A stretch of 64,000 bases of DNA. It comes from Axinella damicornis (Eukaryota; Porifera; Demospongiae; Axinellida; Axinellidae). How positions within the stretch are numbered: the first letter of the stretch is position 1; each line of letters begins with the position of its first letter. A program made the translations under genes and the position numbers. Below the pieces are notes generated by a model, which made no database searches, was not told where the DNA came from, and worked only from the letters and a program-made list of their open reading frames with translations. Location of the stretch: the NCBI GenBank assembly GCA_963931865.1, contig OZ007517.1, positions 4,167,707 through 4,231,706 on the forward strand. The letters run 5' to 3'. Below are positions 1 through 13,600 of the stretch, piece after piece.

Positions 1-1290
1 ATATCGCTGTTGTGGAGCAGTGACAGACAAACTCTGAGGTCTCAGAGGAACCTTCTCCCCTTCCTCCGCACTCAAGAATGTATGATCGTGAAATTCGATA
101 CATTGCTTCATTTGCAGAGGCACCGGTGGGGCATGCGCAAATGGTGCAATGAGTTTGTCATATAGCTCTGCGTCAGGCACTGTATGGAGATGCAATATTA
201 GCTTACGGAAGGTCTTCCTGCACACAAACGTGGTTAGTATGGACAATAAAGCAGTGACAAAGGGTTGTAAGTCATCATTGAGTAGGTTCACCATTCCAAT
301 ACGTAGCTCTCCTGGCCTTACATAGCTGATTGCCTGGTCTATATCATCAAGTATTAGGTCAAGATTGGATACCCTACTGATAGGTAAGTCTATATCAATC
401 TTTTCCAAGTGGAGGAATGTTGACCGTGGTAAGCACTCACCTTTCTGTGGTACATAACTGCGTTGGGAGACCTCTCCATTCCATCCACAATCATCGCTGT
501 TGGGATCATAGCTAGAAGTGCTCAGGTTGACATGAACACTGTTCAGTTTGTTGCCAGAACATTGGATAAATGTATTAGCAATAGACATTGGTGGTGTATC
601 CTTCCGCAAAAGACCACAGAGGGTTTGTGATGGGGTGGGACATGAGACAAAGTCGAACTCCTCCACTTCACTCAGTAGCAGATTCAGAGTGCTCTCATCT
701 CCACAGGCGTATTGTGGTTTGTAGCGACCTGTAGTCAACTTGCGTGGAAATCTTTTGAAACAAGCAACCAACATTAGTTCATACGAAATAGGACAGTTCG
801 AGTCTAAGTATGGAGCATAACGAGGGGGAACAATGGCTACATGACCTTCTACAACTCGGACAGGAGCTCCCTTCCTGGATTGCCAATACAAGTCTTGGAA
901 TCCAAGGCATTCTCTCACTGAGTACAAGAGAAGAGGCAGATCTCTATGACAGTAGCGTTTCCAAATAAAATAGTGAGAAGCAACTTCATGGAAATGGTCC
1001 CGGTACCCTTCATGTTGCTCGAGCGGTGGAATTACAAACCAAGTCATAGTAGTAATCATGCACCTGTCGCTTCCCAACCTCTCTCCAAATGAAATTGGTA
1101 TCAATTCCCTGCACCACAGTGGTCTCCTCCAGCCTGCATAGTCTGCTACTGGTAGATTAATGAGTAGCCGTTCCCTCATTCTAAGTGAGAGGAGGGCTAG
1201 CTCTTCCGGCAGAAACTCCTCCAAGTGGAGAATAAGGTACAAGTGGCACTGGTCACTCAGAGGGAGCGTGATTTGGCTTGAACAGTTCAT
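1..1290 (-). CDS. F-box-like / LRR-type family protein, 3' part beyond the window
   Basis: An uninterrupted frame of 430 codons starts with ATG at 1290 and is still open at base 1; an in-frame TAA sits at 1302-1300, so this ATG is the first possible one. The first 50 residues (LSDQCHLYLILHLEEF, then LALLSLRMRERLLINLPVADY) have the leucine/proline spacing of an F-box-like helix pair. The middle is rich in W, Y, C and H (for example GWRRPLWC), and the C-terminal visible part has alternating hydrophobic strands like degenerate leucine-rich repeats (residues about 300-400). I recall closely similar proteins as a large lineage-specific family in the sponge Amphimedon; this is memory, not a search. 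If it is F-box-like, it would act as a substrate receptor of an SCF ubiquitin ligase, which is inference. No intron is visible in 1.29 kb. Codon use is smooth and there are no frame breaks, so I regard it as a real gene. Confidence 0.75.
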   Translation of the reverse strand, partial: MNCSSQITLPLSDQCHLYLILHLEEFLPEELALLSLRMRERLLINLPVADYAGWRRPLWCRELIPISFGERLGSDRCMITTMTWFVIPPLEQHEGYRDHFHEVASHYFIWKRYCHRDLPLLLYSVRECLGFQDLYWQSRKGAPVRVVEGHVAIVPPRYAPYLDSNCPISYELMLVACFKRFPRKLTTGRYKPQYACGDESTLNLLLSEVEEFDFVSCPTPSQTLCGLLRKDTPPMSIANTFIQCSGNKLNSVHVNLSTSSYDPNSDDCGWNGEVSQRSYVPQKGECLPRSTFLHLEKIDIDLPISRVSNLDLILDDIDQAISYVRPGELRIGMVNLLNDDLQPFVTALLSILTTFVCRKTFRKLILHLHTVPDAELYDKLIAPFAHAPPVPLQMKQCIEFHDHTFLSAEEGEKVPLRPQSLSVTAPQQRY

Positions 1291-1388
1291 ATCTCCGGCT
1301 TAGTCCGTGAGGATTGCAGTATTGGAAAGAAACCACACCCCTTAAACGTTTGCAAATTAGAAGGGGAAAACCCGTTCTTAAAGAAATA
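1291..1388. promoter_or_regulatory. Putative shared (bidirectional) promoter
   Basis: Only 98 bp separate the ATG of the minus-strand F-box-like gene (1290) from the first in-frame ATG of the plus-strand exon (1389). Head-to-head genes this close normally share one promoter or have overlapping transcription starts. I see no TATA box. The interval is inferred to be regulatory from position only. Confidence 0.35.
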
Positions 1389-1654
1389 ATGATCGCAGCC
1401 GACATGCTTTCGACTAGCGTCCTGAAGCACCCTCAAGGTGCTGCAGTAGTGGAGAGGATAACAGAGTCTCTGACACCTCGACAAAGTACAAAAAAAAGAT
1501 TTGCTGAGATTTTCGTCGGGCTCAGTCTGCAAAAGACTGGATCGCCTGCCCCAGCTCCTTGGGATCCATTGCCTGGGGACTACGAAAGCGAGAAGGAGTT
1601 CCACTGTGCACTCCGCTACCTTGTGTCACCAGCTCTGCACCCTAGAGTAGTACA
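1389..1654 (+). CDS. Putative first coding exon of the FANCE-like gene
   Basis: Open frame from ATG 1389 to a donor ACA|GTGAGT at 1654/1655. It encodes about 88 residues beginning MIAADMLSTSVLKHPQG and is leucine/valine rich in the style of FANCE N-terminal helices, but that region is poorly conserved between animals, so identity is position-based. The frame is also open upstream to 1314 without another ATG. It leaves two bases, whereas the next recognised exon (2859) needs one, so an exon in 1655-2858 is missing or this is a separate gene. Confidence 0.45.
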
Positions 1655-4600
1655 GTGAGTGACCAAAGAATGTGATTTCAGTGCAAATTTCAGTAGCAAA
1701 TGCATATGGCTAACGTAGTATTCCCTCTTCGCGATTCGCTGGTAATGAATGGCATTGCTAGCTGCAGGGTTTTTGTTTGTGATCAATCTGTGAGTACATA
1801 TGTATGCAGGGGCGGAGATATGCTGCAGGGTTTTTGTCTGTGATCAATCTGTGAGTACATATGTATGCAGGGGCGGAGATATGGGGGGGGGGGGGGGGGG
1901 GGGGGCTTGAGCCCCACCCCCCCCCCCCCCCCCCCCCCCCCCCCTTCAAAAGCAGGGGGGACTGGAAGGTACTATCCCACGAAATCTAGCACTAACTTAT
2001 AGCTATGTCACGGCCTCGTGTCTTGGGGGCTGGCGTCTCTAACTTGCAGTGTAAAGCACGAAGGTGCCATCCTGATAACTGAAAAATGAAATTTTCCACG
2101 CTTCGCGTGGACTGATCACCACTACACACCTCTATGCACTGCCTATACAGATAGACTTAGTCAAGAATGCATGATGACATGATCGTTATTGTGGACTGTG
2201 GGTTAAAATGAGGTCAGTACTACCATATCCACTCTACAAAGTGTACATGTACGTATAACCTACGTATATGGAAGTGTGTCGGTCATGGCTGTCGAGTGCC
2301 CAACAGGGCAGGGATATATCATATCCGTTTAGAAGCAGCTATGTACATAGCTCGATCCTCACGTGAGGACATGCCTGGCTGCAGCACACTGCACCACACT
2401 GTCACTACCGGTAGCACAGGTGCAGTAGCTGAGCATGTGAAGTAAGCAAGGATGGTAGTGTATGTATTAGCAATGGCGCATCGAGCCGCCGAAGGTATTA
2501 GCAAGGAGGTATCTGATTTTGCAGACACTGACAACTACGAGAATGTTTTCATTAATATACACACGTGCTACACTTCCATTATGCCCACATGTTTCAGTAG
2601 CCTCGTTCCCAGGCTCTCTCCTCCTCCGTTTTTTGAGGAGAGCGCCTGGGACCGAGGCTAATGTTACAAACAGGTATATGCATGTTGATGTGAATTAGAA
2701 AGCTTTAAGTGTGGATAATATGTGCGATGTATAGTAGCTTCCAAAGTGTGTATGTATGCCATTCGAAAATGGGAATAGATTTCTGCCTTGCAAGTTGGAA
2801 ATTGAGATGGTTTTGCTCATTAATAGTTTAACCTGGCTTTTAAATACCTCTTTCACAGATGGTCCCCTCAGGAAACGGAGAAGGATTGATACAGAGGCAG
2901 AGCAGAGTACGGAGTGTCTGCTTCCTGCTCTCAGTGGAGAACAAGTAGATGCCTGTAAGTTGAGTCAGTGTTTGCTCCTAGACAGACATACCACTGTTGT
3001 TCGATGGTGGTCTTATTTGTCTGCAGTATGAGCCATGGTTCTTGTTCCCTGTGTGCTTCTTTCATGGCTACACATGGCACTTGTCAGCCTCGTTCCCCCC
3101 CCCCCCCCCCCCACCACCAGCATTTCGTCACTTGCTGTACAGGCCTCTGCAGCTTTTTGTCACATACCTGCAGTATTGGAAAGCTGAGCTGGCCTTGGAA
3201 TAAGGCTAGGCGCTTTCCATACAGGCAGACATTGGGCTTCCAGAAAATCATTTCCTTTCCCAGGATTTGATGAGAAGAGAAAGTCGCCCTTTACCATAGC
3301 TGTGTGAGCATGTTCTCAAGAGTTCTCGTAGCAATGGGCACTTTGTTTGAGGTGCTGCGTACATCCTAGCCTCGTTCCCAGGCCATTCCTACCACCAGTA
3401 TGCAAATACTGGCAGTGGGAATGGCCAGGAATGAGGCAACATCCAGCATCACCAATATCGCAGAATTTGCTCATGGCGGGATGATGGCACTCCAGGCTGT
3501 TTATCGATCTGTTTATGCTTTCCCATGGCCGTCCTAGGAACAATAAGGATGGTGTGTCACTTTTATGAGGCTAGTGACCATTTCAATTGCTATATCATCC
3601 GAACTGTACTTTGAACAGTGGCGTAGGAACCATGGGGGCTCCAGGGGCTGGCGCCCCCTTTATATTCTGATATAAAACTTACCATCTTACACATTCTCTC
3701 GTCACAGTTTCATATACTTTCCTGGCTGCTAGCGGTATCAACAACTCGTCCCTATTTAATTCACACTATAAAGTTAAGGGGCCAGGACTTTGGGGTGTAT
3801 AGCCCTAGCCTCGGTCCCAGGCTCTCTCCTCTGATTGGGTCCGCCAGATCCAGGCGCCGGAAGTCGACAGCTTTTTACGCGAATGTTACCAGGCTCTCTC
3901 CTCCCCCCGTTTTTAGAGGAGAGAGCCTGGGACCGAGGCTAGTATAGCCCCATCCCTTCCCAGCAGCTGGCTGTTACTGCCCGGGTATGTTCCACCCGTC
4001 CCTGAAACCGTCTACGTGTGCTTGTAGAGCCCCACTTTATCAAAACATCTTCCTACACCACTGTTGAACCTTGAACCTTGAGCAAAGCTTGTACATGTAG
4101 TGCTTGTTCAATGTAGTGATTGGCTGTGAATAGCCAAGTAGCTGGAATGTTTGTGAGCTGCTGAAGTGGCCAAAGACCAGCCTATAAGGTTGACCTTTTG
4201 GCATGTTGGTGATCAGTGATCACAGGTTGGAAGCCATTATCATGTTGGTGGTCGTAGGTTGGAAGCCATTATTGCATTGTGCATGTTCTTGGACAACCCA
4301 CACCCAGTCACCTGGTCACCTGGTCACCTGCTGTGGTTTCTGCTAACCTTTGTGTTATTAGTTGTGCCTGAATTTCTTGTCTGAATGCTACTAGTTGAAC
4401 CTGCCGGCGGGTAGCAAAATTTAGTACTACATACAAAATTATGCAGAACTTGTGCACAAGTAAGTGATAGCATATCTGCAACTGCGGTCGCTTGAGGGCC
4501 AAGTATATAGTAACTTCTGATCTGACTTTTAAGTTTCTGCTAACCTTTGTGTTATTAGTTGTGCCTCGTCTCAATGCTACTAGTTGAACCTGCCAGCATA

Positions 4601-7600
4601 TTTATAGCCTGCAAGTAGAGCCTCAAAAGTGATTATGGGTTTTGCTTCATGAATCCACTTACCAAGACCAGGACAATGAATACTCACTCATCCATACACA
4701 GTGTGCTGACTCAACCATCCCAAGTGCATACTAACTATATACACACACTCAGCTCTAGCTAGCTAGACAGAAAATTGCTGAAAGAAGGTGTTGCCCACCT
4801 GGCTCTGACTAAACATCAAGCCCAGACACAACCATACTGCTTTTCACTGTTTGGGTGAACATTAATTTCCACCTCACCTCCTTACTCACACAGAACCTCC
4901 AACGATATTGACGCACTTAAGCTGAAAGTCTCATAGCTAACAGGTTTTGCAGTCATAAAGGGTAAAAGTAAAACTGTTGCCATGTCCTCTGCATGATTCT
5001 AGCTGATACCAAGTCGTGCTGAGACACATCAAGTCTTTTTTTAGACTCACTTGGTCATTCTGTACTGGGAGCTTATAGTTTGTGAGTGTACTAAATCTAT
5101 TCAAGTTGTTCCCTTGTTGTTGCAGGTAAGACTGGAGCGCATGTGTTTGAAGCACCTTCTGCTGGGCTTGAGGTGAGTTTTACCTGAGCTGTGTGTACAG
5201 TAGTATTGTTCCACTGAACTGGAATGTTCCTAAGAGTTAACTCGACCTCGATCCGACAGGCTCGAGTGGTTTTATAACCATCAAGTCAATAGGCTGTGTA
5301 GAGATAGAATGGACACACGATTAATGTACAATGGTCCTACCTACATGTACCTCAATAACACATCCAGATTTGAACTGTAGCTTCTGACAGATGGCTGCAA
5401 TACAAGTACATGTAGAACTAGAGGTGCTCAGCAGAGTACGTACCCCATGCGCGACTTTTTAACTGCCGATCATTCATGCATTTTAATACAGCTTGCACGA
5501 TGAGATAGCTAGGGCCTACCGATGCAGAATAAGATACCGTAAGTTGTGGCAGTAATGTTAGAAACAGGGTGTGCTCAAGTTGTATAAATGCTAATCGTCG
5601 GCATTCACGCAACTTTTTTCAGCCTCTCGAGTGGATCTCTGGTCTGTGAGTTATGTAGACACTAGTAATTTCTGAATTCTGACACTTCTATTCTGAAATA
5701 AGCCTTCGACAAGGCCTTCAGTGCTCAAACCACTTGGACAGACAGACTGACTGACAGACAAACCGATCACTCTACCCTCTGCTGCGCATGCACACGGGGT
5801 AACAGCTCCAAATAGTGCCTTCTTTTTGCTCAATAACATGATTGTGTCACTGCTAGACATTTTCACACTTTCCAGCTGGCTCTTAGGAGTCGTGGCTTCT
5901 ATAGCGTGGGTGTGCTTCATATGCTTGATGTACCTCTCTGCTAGCAGTTGTCCCATCTTTGTATATATAGCTACATGTACATGTCACACAGAATGCTCGA
6001 TTGGTCTCCTACATTAGCCTCATTCCCAGGCCTTCTACACCTCCAGTTTTAATTTGATCGCTTGCAGTATGCAAAATCAGAGCGGGAAGGCCTGGGAAAT
6101 CTTCACACGTGATCCTCGGCACGGCTTACATCACGGATCCTAGACACAATGGCTTATTTACATTCCCATCCTCAGCTACAGTGAAGCTACGTAGTAAACT
6201 GAACATGATCAGAGAAGAAGTAGGTCCAACATAATAATGCATATATATCCAGGTGTGAAGCAATTAAAACTGCTGAGGGATAGCTGCATGTGATACAAGG
6301 GGTGAAACTCCAAAGAGTGCCATCTTTTTGCCCACGAGAAGATTGTGTCATAGCTGGGCATTTTCACGCTTTTCACTCGGCAGCCCTTTGGAATCATGGC
6401 TTTTAGCCTGGGTATGCTTTATACCCTCGCTATAGCCCTCAGTTGGTGCTTTCCCATCTTCGTAGCTAGCGCAGAATGCAAAATCGGTCTCGTAAATGAC
6501 TTTGACTGTTGAGATGAGCATGACAACAGATGGCAGTCGTGCTGCGGATCGCGTGCAAATATTCTCCAGGACTTCCCCCTCTGTTTTTGTGTAGAAGGCC
6601 TGGGAACGAGGCTACTCCTGCATGACTTGGCTATTGAGAGGAGGTGTGACAACATAACGGTATCTGTGCTGCAGATTGTAAAATTTCCCATGCATGCCTT
6701 CTCACCTATATAGTGCGAGTCAGTAGTGAAAAATGGTCGGTGCATGAAGTGATCTCTTATTTACCAGGATGCACATGGGAGTCCAGTGGACAATCGTATG
6801 TGGTACAGTGGGGTAGGATATGTCTGTGAGCCATCTCGTCTGGTATATATGGGATTCCCAGGATTTTGAAGGCAAATATAGACAAGAGGTACTGAGCCAC
6901 TGAGTTAGTGCTTGTGCAGGCAACTTGACAGCAGTCTGAGTCTCATCAAACGGTGGTACCTTAAGACTATTCTTTGCTGGTATTAATTTTAGCGAATTTT
7001 TGAGAATTTGAAAATCGCTAAATTTTAAACCTGCAAACAATAGTATTAGCAGCATGTGACGTCACATACGTGTGCATTAATTGGAGTGAGTCATAAGCTA
7101 GCCACCTACGAAGTGATCTGCGAAGGTAGTTAGCTGTATAGTAAGAATCAGAGGCTATCTATATATATATATATACGAGCAAGACCCGAGCTAGACATCA
7201 TTCTGAAAAGTGAGTTTGTCCTACCTGTTGCACCAGAGGACTGAGCCGCGTGGTTGCCTCTTGAACGGATTAGTTGCCAGCAGCTCTGGTTAGTTAAAAC
7301 GCTAAAATTAATACCCGTCAAATCTGCTGCATGCCCAATTCGCTAAAATTAGTACCCGCAAATAATAGTGACCTTAAGGTACTTGGAAGGGAGTGTTCGG
7401 AGGAGTGGAACACTTGCTTTCCTTGCTGTGCTGACCATGAAGTCACACATCTCAGTTTTGTTGACCATTTTCTTCAGTTGCTCAACAAAGTTATGTTGGG
7501 CAGGCCTCGCTACCCAACCTCAACTGTGAGCAGCTTTATCTTGTAGCCTGTGTTTCGATGAGTGGAGAGGAGCTCCAAGTGCTTGTTCCTTCCTGCCAGG

Positions 7601-10600
7601 GTCACCCAGCCTCATGGAAGAGGGTGTCAAAACACACGGTCAGTTCCACTAGACAGACTGATTGGTTTGTGTCGTTCCACCAGACAACGTCAGACCTGGG
7701 GTCAGTGGGCACAATGTGGGAAGGAAAGCTGTAGCGCGGTCAGCCAGGTCAATGGTGCTTGTGAATTCTGGCACTGTCTGTGGGTACGTCCTCGACAGTG
7801 CACCTACCATCGCTGAGAAGCATTGCAGCCACTGCAGAATGTCCGTCACGGATCCGTCCTTGCGCCGCAGCCAGGACAAAATGTTCTTGGATGTCTCCTC
7901 ATTCAACCACGTCTCTGGCATCATCTCCCTCATCTCCACAAATTCCAACAGGACGATTTTCTGGGCCAGCTTCTCTGGGACAGGCAGGAGCCCTTCAGCC
8001 ATAAACACCACTGCTGGGACAACTGCTGTACTGCAGGTGTGGCAAACTGAGACAACAGAATATACTGAGCTAGTAGGCTAATACTGGTCTAGTAATCCAG
8101 TAAGCAAACAGCGAGTACACAAACAAAGAACTAGTACAACACAACAAGTTACAATAGATTGCTTATGGTACGAGATGAAAATGATATACGAAGTATGCAC
8201 AGGAATAGTTACTAGACTTGAATGACCTCATCTTCTTCTGCTTGAGTGCAGTGACGCAAGTATGGCAGTAGGCCAGGTCATTTGCTTAGTCTAGTGCAAC
8301 CAGATGATTAAACCAAGTCCGCTGGAAGGGATGCCACATGACATTCTTTTACCGTAGGCTTGATTTGAAAAAGCTAATCTGGCAGACGGCTGGTGAGGAG
8401 TCTGGACAACGAGGCATGAGCAGCTGGCCCTTTTGAACTGCATGCATGTACTACAGTATACATTCATCAATTCAGTGCCTCCACGTGGGTGCCACACCCC
8501 CCGACTGTATACAGCTGGTGGCTCAAGCCTATGTGTACGGCCAAAACCGTACTAGCCTGCGCCGGCCCTGGTATCCTGGTGTCTGAGAGTCTCCTTTTCT
8601 ACCTACCAGCCTCCTCATTCTCAATGGTGTCTCTGTCTTCATCTTCCTTGCCAATTCCCCCTATCGCCACACTCTACTCATCCTTTGTGCTGTCCCATCC
8701 TGCTTACATTTTCCTTATAGAGACTTCAGGTGTTTTTCTCCGAACTTTGTGAGCACTTTGGTGCCCTCCCATTCAGCACAAAGCATCCACCACCTTGTTA
8801 TTTTTCCACACGGTGCTGGATTCTAGGATTGTTTCCAAAGTAACGGATCCTTTCGTCGTTTAAGGACACAAAGCTCCTTGCAATCAGGACACCATCTCAT
8901 ACGTAGTATACAATGTTGTTCCCAGGTTGCTTTATAGGCAGCTCGAGAGTGCGCAGATGTATGGCATCACACACTGCCAACATTGTTGTTTGCAGGTTTG
9001 AAATTTAGCAGTTCACTAAAAATTAGTGCCCCCAAATAATAGTGCCCTAAAGGCTCATGTTGGTGTAGAGGAGGGCAGTTTGTGAGGTCTCTCTGGGTTA
9101 CTTGACTGAGGTCTCTCTGGGTTGGCTTGACTGGACTGAAGAAAAGCTACGTATGTGCAGACAGTGAATTTCACCAAAGCTATGACAGGCTGTCACTGTC
9201 TCTGTCCAAAGTTGCTCCCCATTCTTTTGAGTCATGTTCCTCACTTCTGAGAGGTCAAAGGTCGCATGCGTAATTTGTTTGCATGCTTACCTGTTTGCAT
9301 GCTTACCTGTTTGCATGCTTATTGAGCTGATCTGTTATAGCCATGGTAACCAGTATTGATCAATGTAAGTTGTCCTTTTGACTAGACTCATCCATAAGTC
9401 CGTAGTCCAGTCCAGAGTCCAGAGTGCTGCTTTTGCAGGGACCCCCATGTTATGATCCTTGTTGACTTTCAGGAGCAATTAAATGCGCGAGCTTGCAAGG
9501 AATGAGCTAAATTGATTGCTATGCCTTTGTAGTGCACTCCTCCTGTTGAGGTGGATTATTTGACAGCATAAACGAACAGATAATTTCAGATAAGAAAGAC
9601 AGCAGTGAAGCCTTTTGCATTGTCCACATGCAGTTCTCGGGCTCGGGTTGCATACAATGCATACGCCATTGACTGCAATCATAACACACATCACCATGTC
9701 ATGGTGATGTGTGTTATGATTGCAGTCAACAACGACCCGTAAAAGAAGCAAGCTAGGCCTCACTTGTTCCTTGGACGGCAAGCTCACTTAAACAATGGCC
9801 TCACATGCCATTCTTTCAAACCTTTCGTTATTCATCCACCCCTCCCGTTTCTTATAGCTACGTAGGAACAAATTTGTAGCAGTATTTATATGGTGCCTTC
9901 ATGTGCACCAATTGTTGTTGATTGACATTCTTACTTTTCAGGTTGTTTCTCAGAATCTTTTGACAGCTTCATGACACTGGGTAGCAACCAGGTACGTGAT
10001 GTAAGTGGGTACCAGTGGGCTGGTTAGCCTGCCTCTCAGTGTGGTGTGCATCCATTACAGTTTACAGCCAACAGGTAATATCATACGTGCCGATGATTAA
10101 ACTGTGGGGGTGTGACATCGAAGCCAGACATTGGCACTAAGGAGTCGTCATTCAAAATCTCTCCTATGTACGTCTGCAGAGCTAGCTATAAGCTCCGAAA
10201 GTCGGTGTCCGGAAGTATCAATTTCTCACACATGACAAGTGCATCGAATGAAATTATATGGTGAAACATATAGACCAGACTTGTAGACACTCCTTCTTGT
10301 TATGGGCTCCTGTTACTGGAGAGTGTTATTAATTACTTGGGATACGTGTGGATTACAGGAGATTGCTGCATGGAGATTACTTGGCGGATCTCCAGAGAAT
10401 CTGTGTGCCTCAGTCATCACATATATTTTCGTAGCAGAAAACAAATGGTCACCAGATTTTCAAGTTTGTAACAGTAAATGATAGATGTTATTGAGTCTCT
10501 TGACCCCATTGCCTTACCTCTCCTGTAGATAGAGAGGGTGCTAAGCCAGGGTGACTGTCCAAACCTTTCTGAGAGTGCTGTTATTGCCACCATTCAGAAT

Positions 10601-13600
10601 GTGAGTTTGCTATTGTTGGTGCTAGACGAATGCATTACATTGTGTGTGGGGCAGACCAGAGTGAGTGCATATGCAGTGTATGGAGTATGTACGTACTTGC
10701 ATGTAATACCTAGAAAGTGTGCTATAATGCCTACACTTAATTTTTGATCTTAGCAGACACTTTCCTTGAGCTCAATGAGGACTTTGTCATCTCTTTGCCA
10801 ATTGCCGTACGACTAGCCACAACAACTAACCCTGCACTCTCAAAACTGCTCACGATCTGATTTCTTTTCTATGACAATTTAGTACATACAAATGTACTGG
10901 GACGTGTGAACAGCAGGTATGACTGCTAATACAGAACACACACCCTGAACTATGATGTCTTAGACCTAGTTCTAGCAGCAATAGCAGTCACTGAGAATGG
11001 AGCTGTCATAGCACATTTGACATCTAGATTGCAATCCGAGATAGCTTGTGGGCCATCGGAAGAAGGGTCAGATTCTGAGCCATCCAATTCAGAGCCTATC
11101 ACTGGACGGAGGTATGCAGTACATGCTCTTTCCTCGAATAGAGTCAAGCGAGAAGTAGTCCCACACAACACTGGCACTCGGGCAACTGCTTTTTGGGGTA
11201 GGGAGCAAGAGTTAAGTGGCCTCCTCAGAAGACCCTGAAGACTGCAATGCCATCCCCTACGCTGACAGTGCAAAGAGAACAAAGCATGTACTGCATACTG
11301 TGCATGCGCACAGTGAACTGTAACGTAATCAGAAAAACTATAAGAACTGTGTGGGACACGTATACCGTACTCTCGCGAAAGTCCGCCCATGGGCGCTGCA
11401 TCTTACTTTCTCACCAAACAGGGGGGTGGGCGCTCTTTCGAGTGTTTCCGCATTCAACCTTGAAAGAGCGCCCACCTTTGTTTACGTACACAAGTAGCGC
11501 AATAGCAGCGATCGAGCAGCAAGCGCGCGTGAGTCAAAGCCCTCCCAGCACATCTACATCGCTGGAGTCACTAGCAACATCACCGCTCACCACGTTGTCT
11601 TCGCTGCCGCCAAGCACTGGCTGAGGGAGGTCCAGCGTGGAGGCGGCGGGGCCGTCGTCAGCACAGGCAAGCCAGGCAACACACATGGACACCATAGATA
11701 CGGATACACAGACTAATAGAGACTTGCTGCAAGGAGGTTCTTACCTCAGATACGCTGGAACATCTCACTAATGCGCTCTATCGCCTGTTACATGAGGCAC
11801 AGGGTATTATGCTATAGCGCGAGGGTGGGCGCTCATTCGAGTAAACTTTGACCCTATATAGAAAATTGAGCCAAGAGTGGGGGGTGGGCGCTCTTTGCGG
11901 AGTGGGCGGACTTTCGCGAGAGTACGGTAATATTATAGTTTTTCTCCTTAGGTACAAACATTTTACGTGTTAGTTGTACGTAGTAGAAGTATATCAGCTC
12001 ACCAAGTGATCGTAGTTATGGTTAAAACAACACCTGTTCCCAATGGTTCTGAGTGGTTACTGGTGGGTGCCAGTGTCTAACACATCTGCAGTCAGATCTA
12101 CACAGCCGACATGAAACCATTGCTGGCAATCGTCACACACCTGCTTTCTTCTGCTGTCCATTGCACACCATCGGTGGGCAGACTTCCTTATCTTTAGGGC
12201 CCCTTTCATCTGTAGCGTGTACGTAAGTTCCTTCCTTGGTTGCCCTCTCCTTCTTCCTTCTCTGTACTGCCCTCCATCTTTCCAAATAAGCTTTTTCATT
12301 CTGCAGTTCCCTTTGCTTGTCTGTCCTTCGTCGCTCCTCCTTCTTTCCTCCTCCTTCCCCTTTACGTTGTTTCTCCTCCTCAGCTTCCCTCCATTCCTCA
12401 TGCACGTGCCCTCCGTCTTCCCTCCTTGCAGCTGCCCTTATTCGTTCCTCTTCTTCAGCTGCCCTTTGTCATTCCTTCTCCTCGGGTGCCCTCCATTCCT
12501 CCTCCTTGACTGCCCACCTATGGACATACGTGCAGGGGTGCAGGTTACTGTAAACCTTGAACGAGTACAGGTGACCGACAGACCAATGCGATATGCATGC
12601 GGGATGGTTACTGTAAACAATTGACCTAAAATGTAAGTACCTAAGGTATAAGTAAGCACTTACCATGCAGCCTCCTTTGTCGCTTCTTTCCTCTCATCTT
12701 GCCAAAAGAACAAATTTTCGCAGTCACATGCTCTGTTGTTCCAGTTCAGTTGTTCTTATTCCAGCAACTCCATGGGAAAATTAACTAACAAAAACTTGAA
12801 CCATGAAGATGCATGCTTGTTCCAAACTGATTGCATATTCTATTAAACTAGATTACTAATGCAGTAACACATACCGTGGAAAGTTGCTGGAGTATTTCTG
12901 CTGGTACTGAGGTATAACCACACACTTCTTCTTTTTGCCTTTGGTCCTGGGGCACACAGATGTGTTGATGCTGGTTTCCCTCAAGAAATCCATTTGTCTT
13001 TCTTGATGTGTTGTTTCAGATCTTGTCAGATGCGAGTAGTATGAGTTAAGTTAATTGCAGCTACTGGTATGCCACCTTCCCAAGTCATATTGGGACGGAA
13101 AAATCTGACCACCTATGGACGTACGTGCAGGGGTGCAGGTTACTGTAAACCTTGAACGAGTACAGGTGACCGACAGACCAATGCGATATGCATGCGGGAT
13201 GGTTACTGTAAACAATTGACCTAAAATGTAAGTACCTAAGGTATAAGTAAGCACTTACCATGCAGCCTCCTTTGTCGCTTCTTTCCTCTCATCTTGCCAA
13301 AAGAACAAATTTTCGCAGTCACATGCTCTGTTGACTGAACCTTGAACTTTGAACCTTTGACTAAACCCCACCCACCTACTCTCCATGTGCTACTTCAAGG
13401 CTTGTAGTAATGCAAAACTGAGCAACACTATAGATTTTTGTTTATTGATTGATTGTTTCATAACTGGAGCAGTTTCACGTGTTTTAGCGCATCGCCATTC
13501 TCACAAGTCATGTACAACTGATGTAATATTGTTACACTGTGTCCATTCACTGTCATTCACTACAAGTACCTATACCTTACGTATTTCCAAGTGGCATGGG

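Noticed and set aside
1758..1949. Gly/Pro-homopolymer frame
   Set aside because: Translation of the G/C runs and the tandem 61-bp unit, not a gene.
10757..10860. Open stretch reading DTFLELNEDFVISLPIAVRL after TTAGCAG, Calx-beta-like
   Set aside because: Its phase does not fit the preceding FANCE exon, and exons 10529 and 14563 join perfectly without it. The stretch ends in TGA. Probably a fossil of another gene.
12217..12624. Plus-strand Phe/Pro/Leu/Ser-rich frame
   Set aside because: Caused by a pyrimidine-rich degenerate repeat (TTCCTCC words); no domain, several overlapping frames of the same kind.
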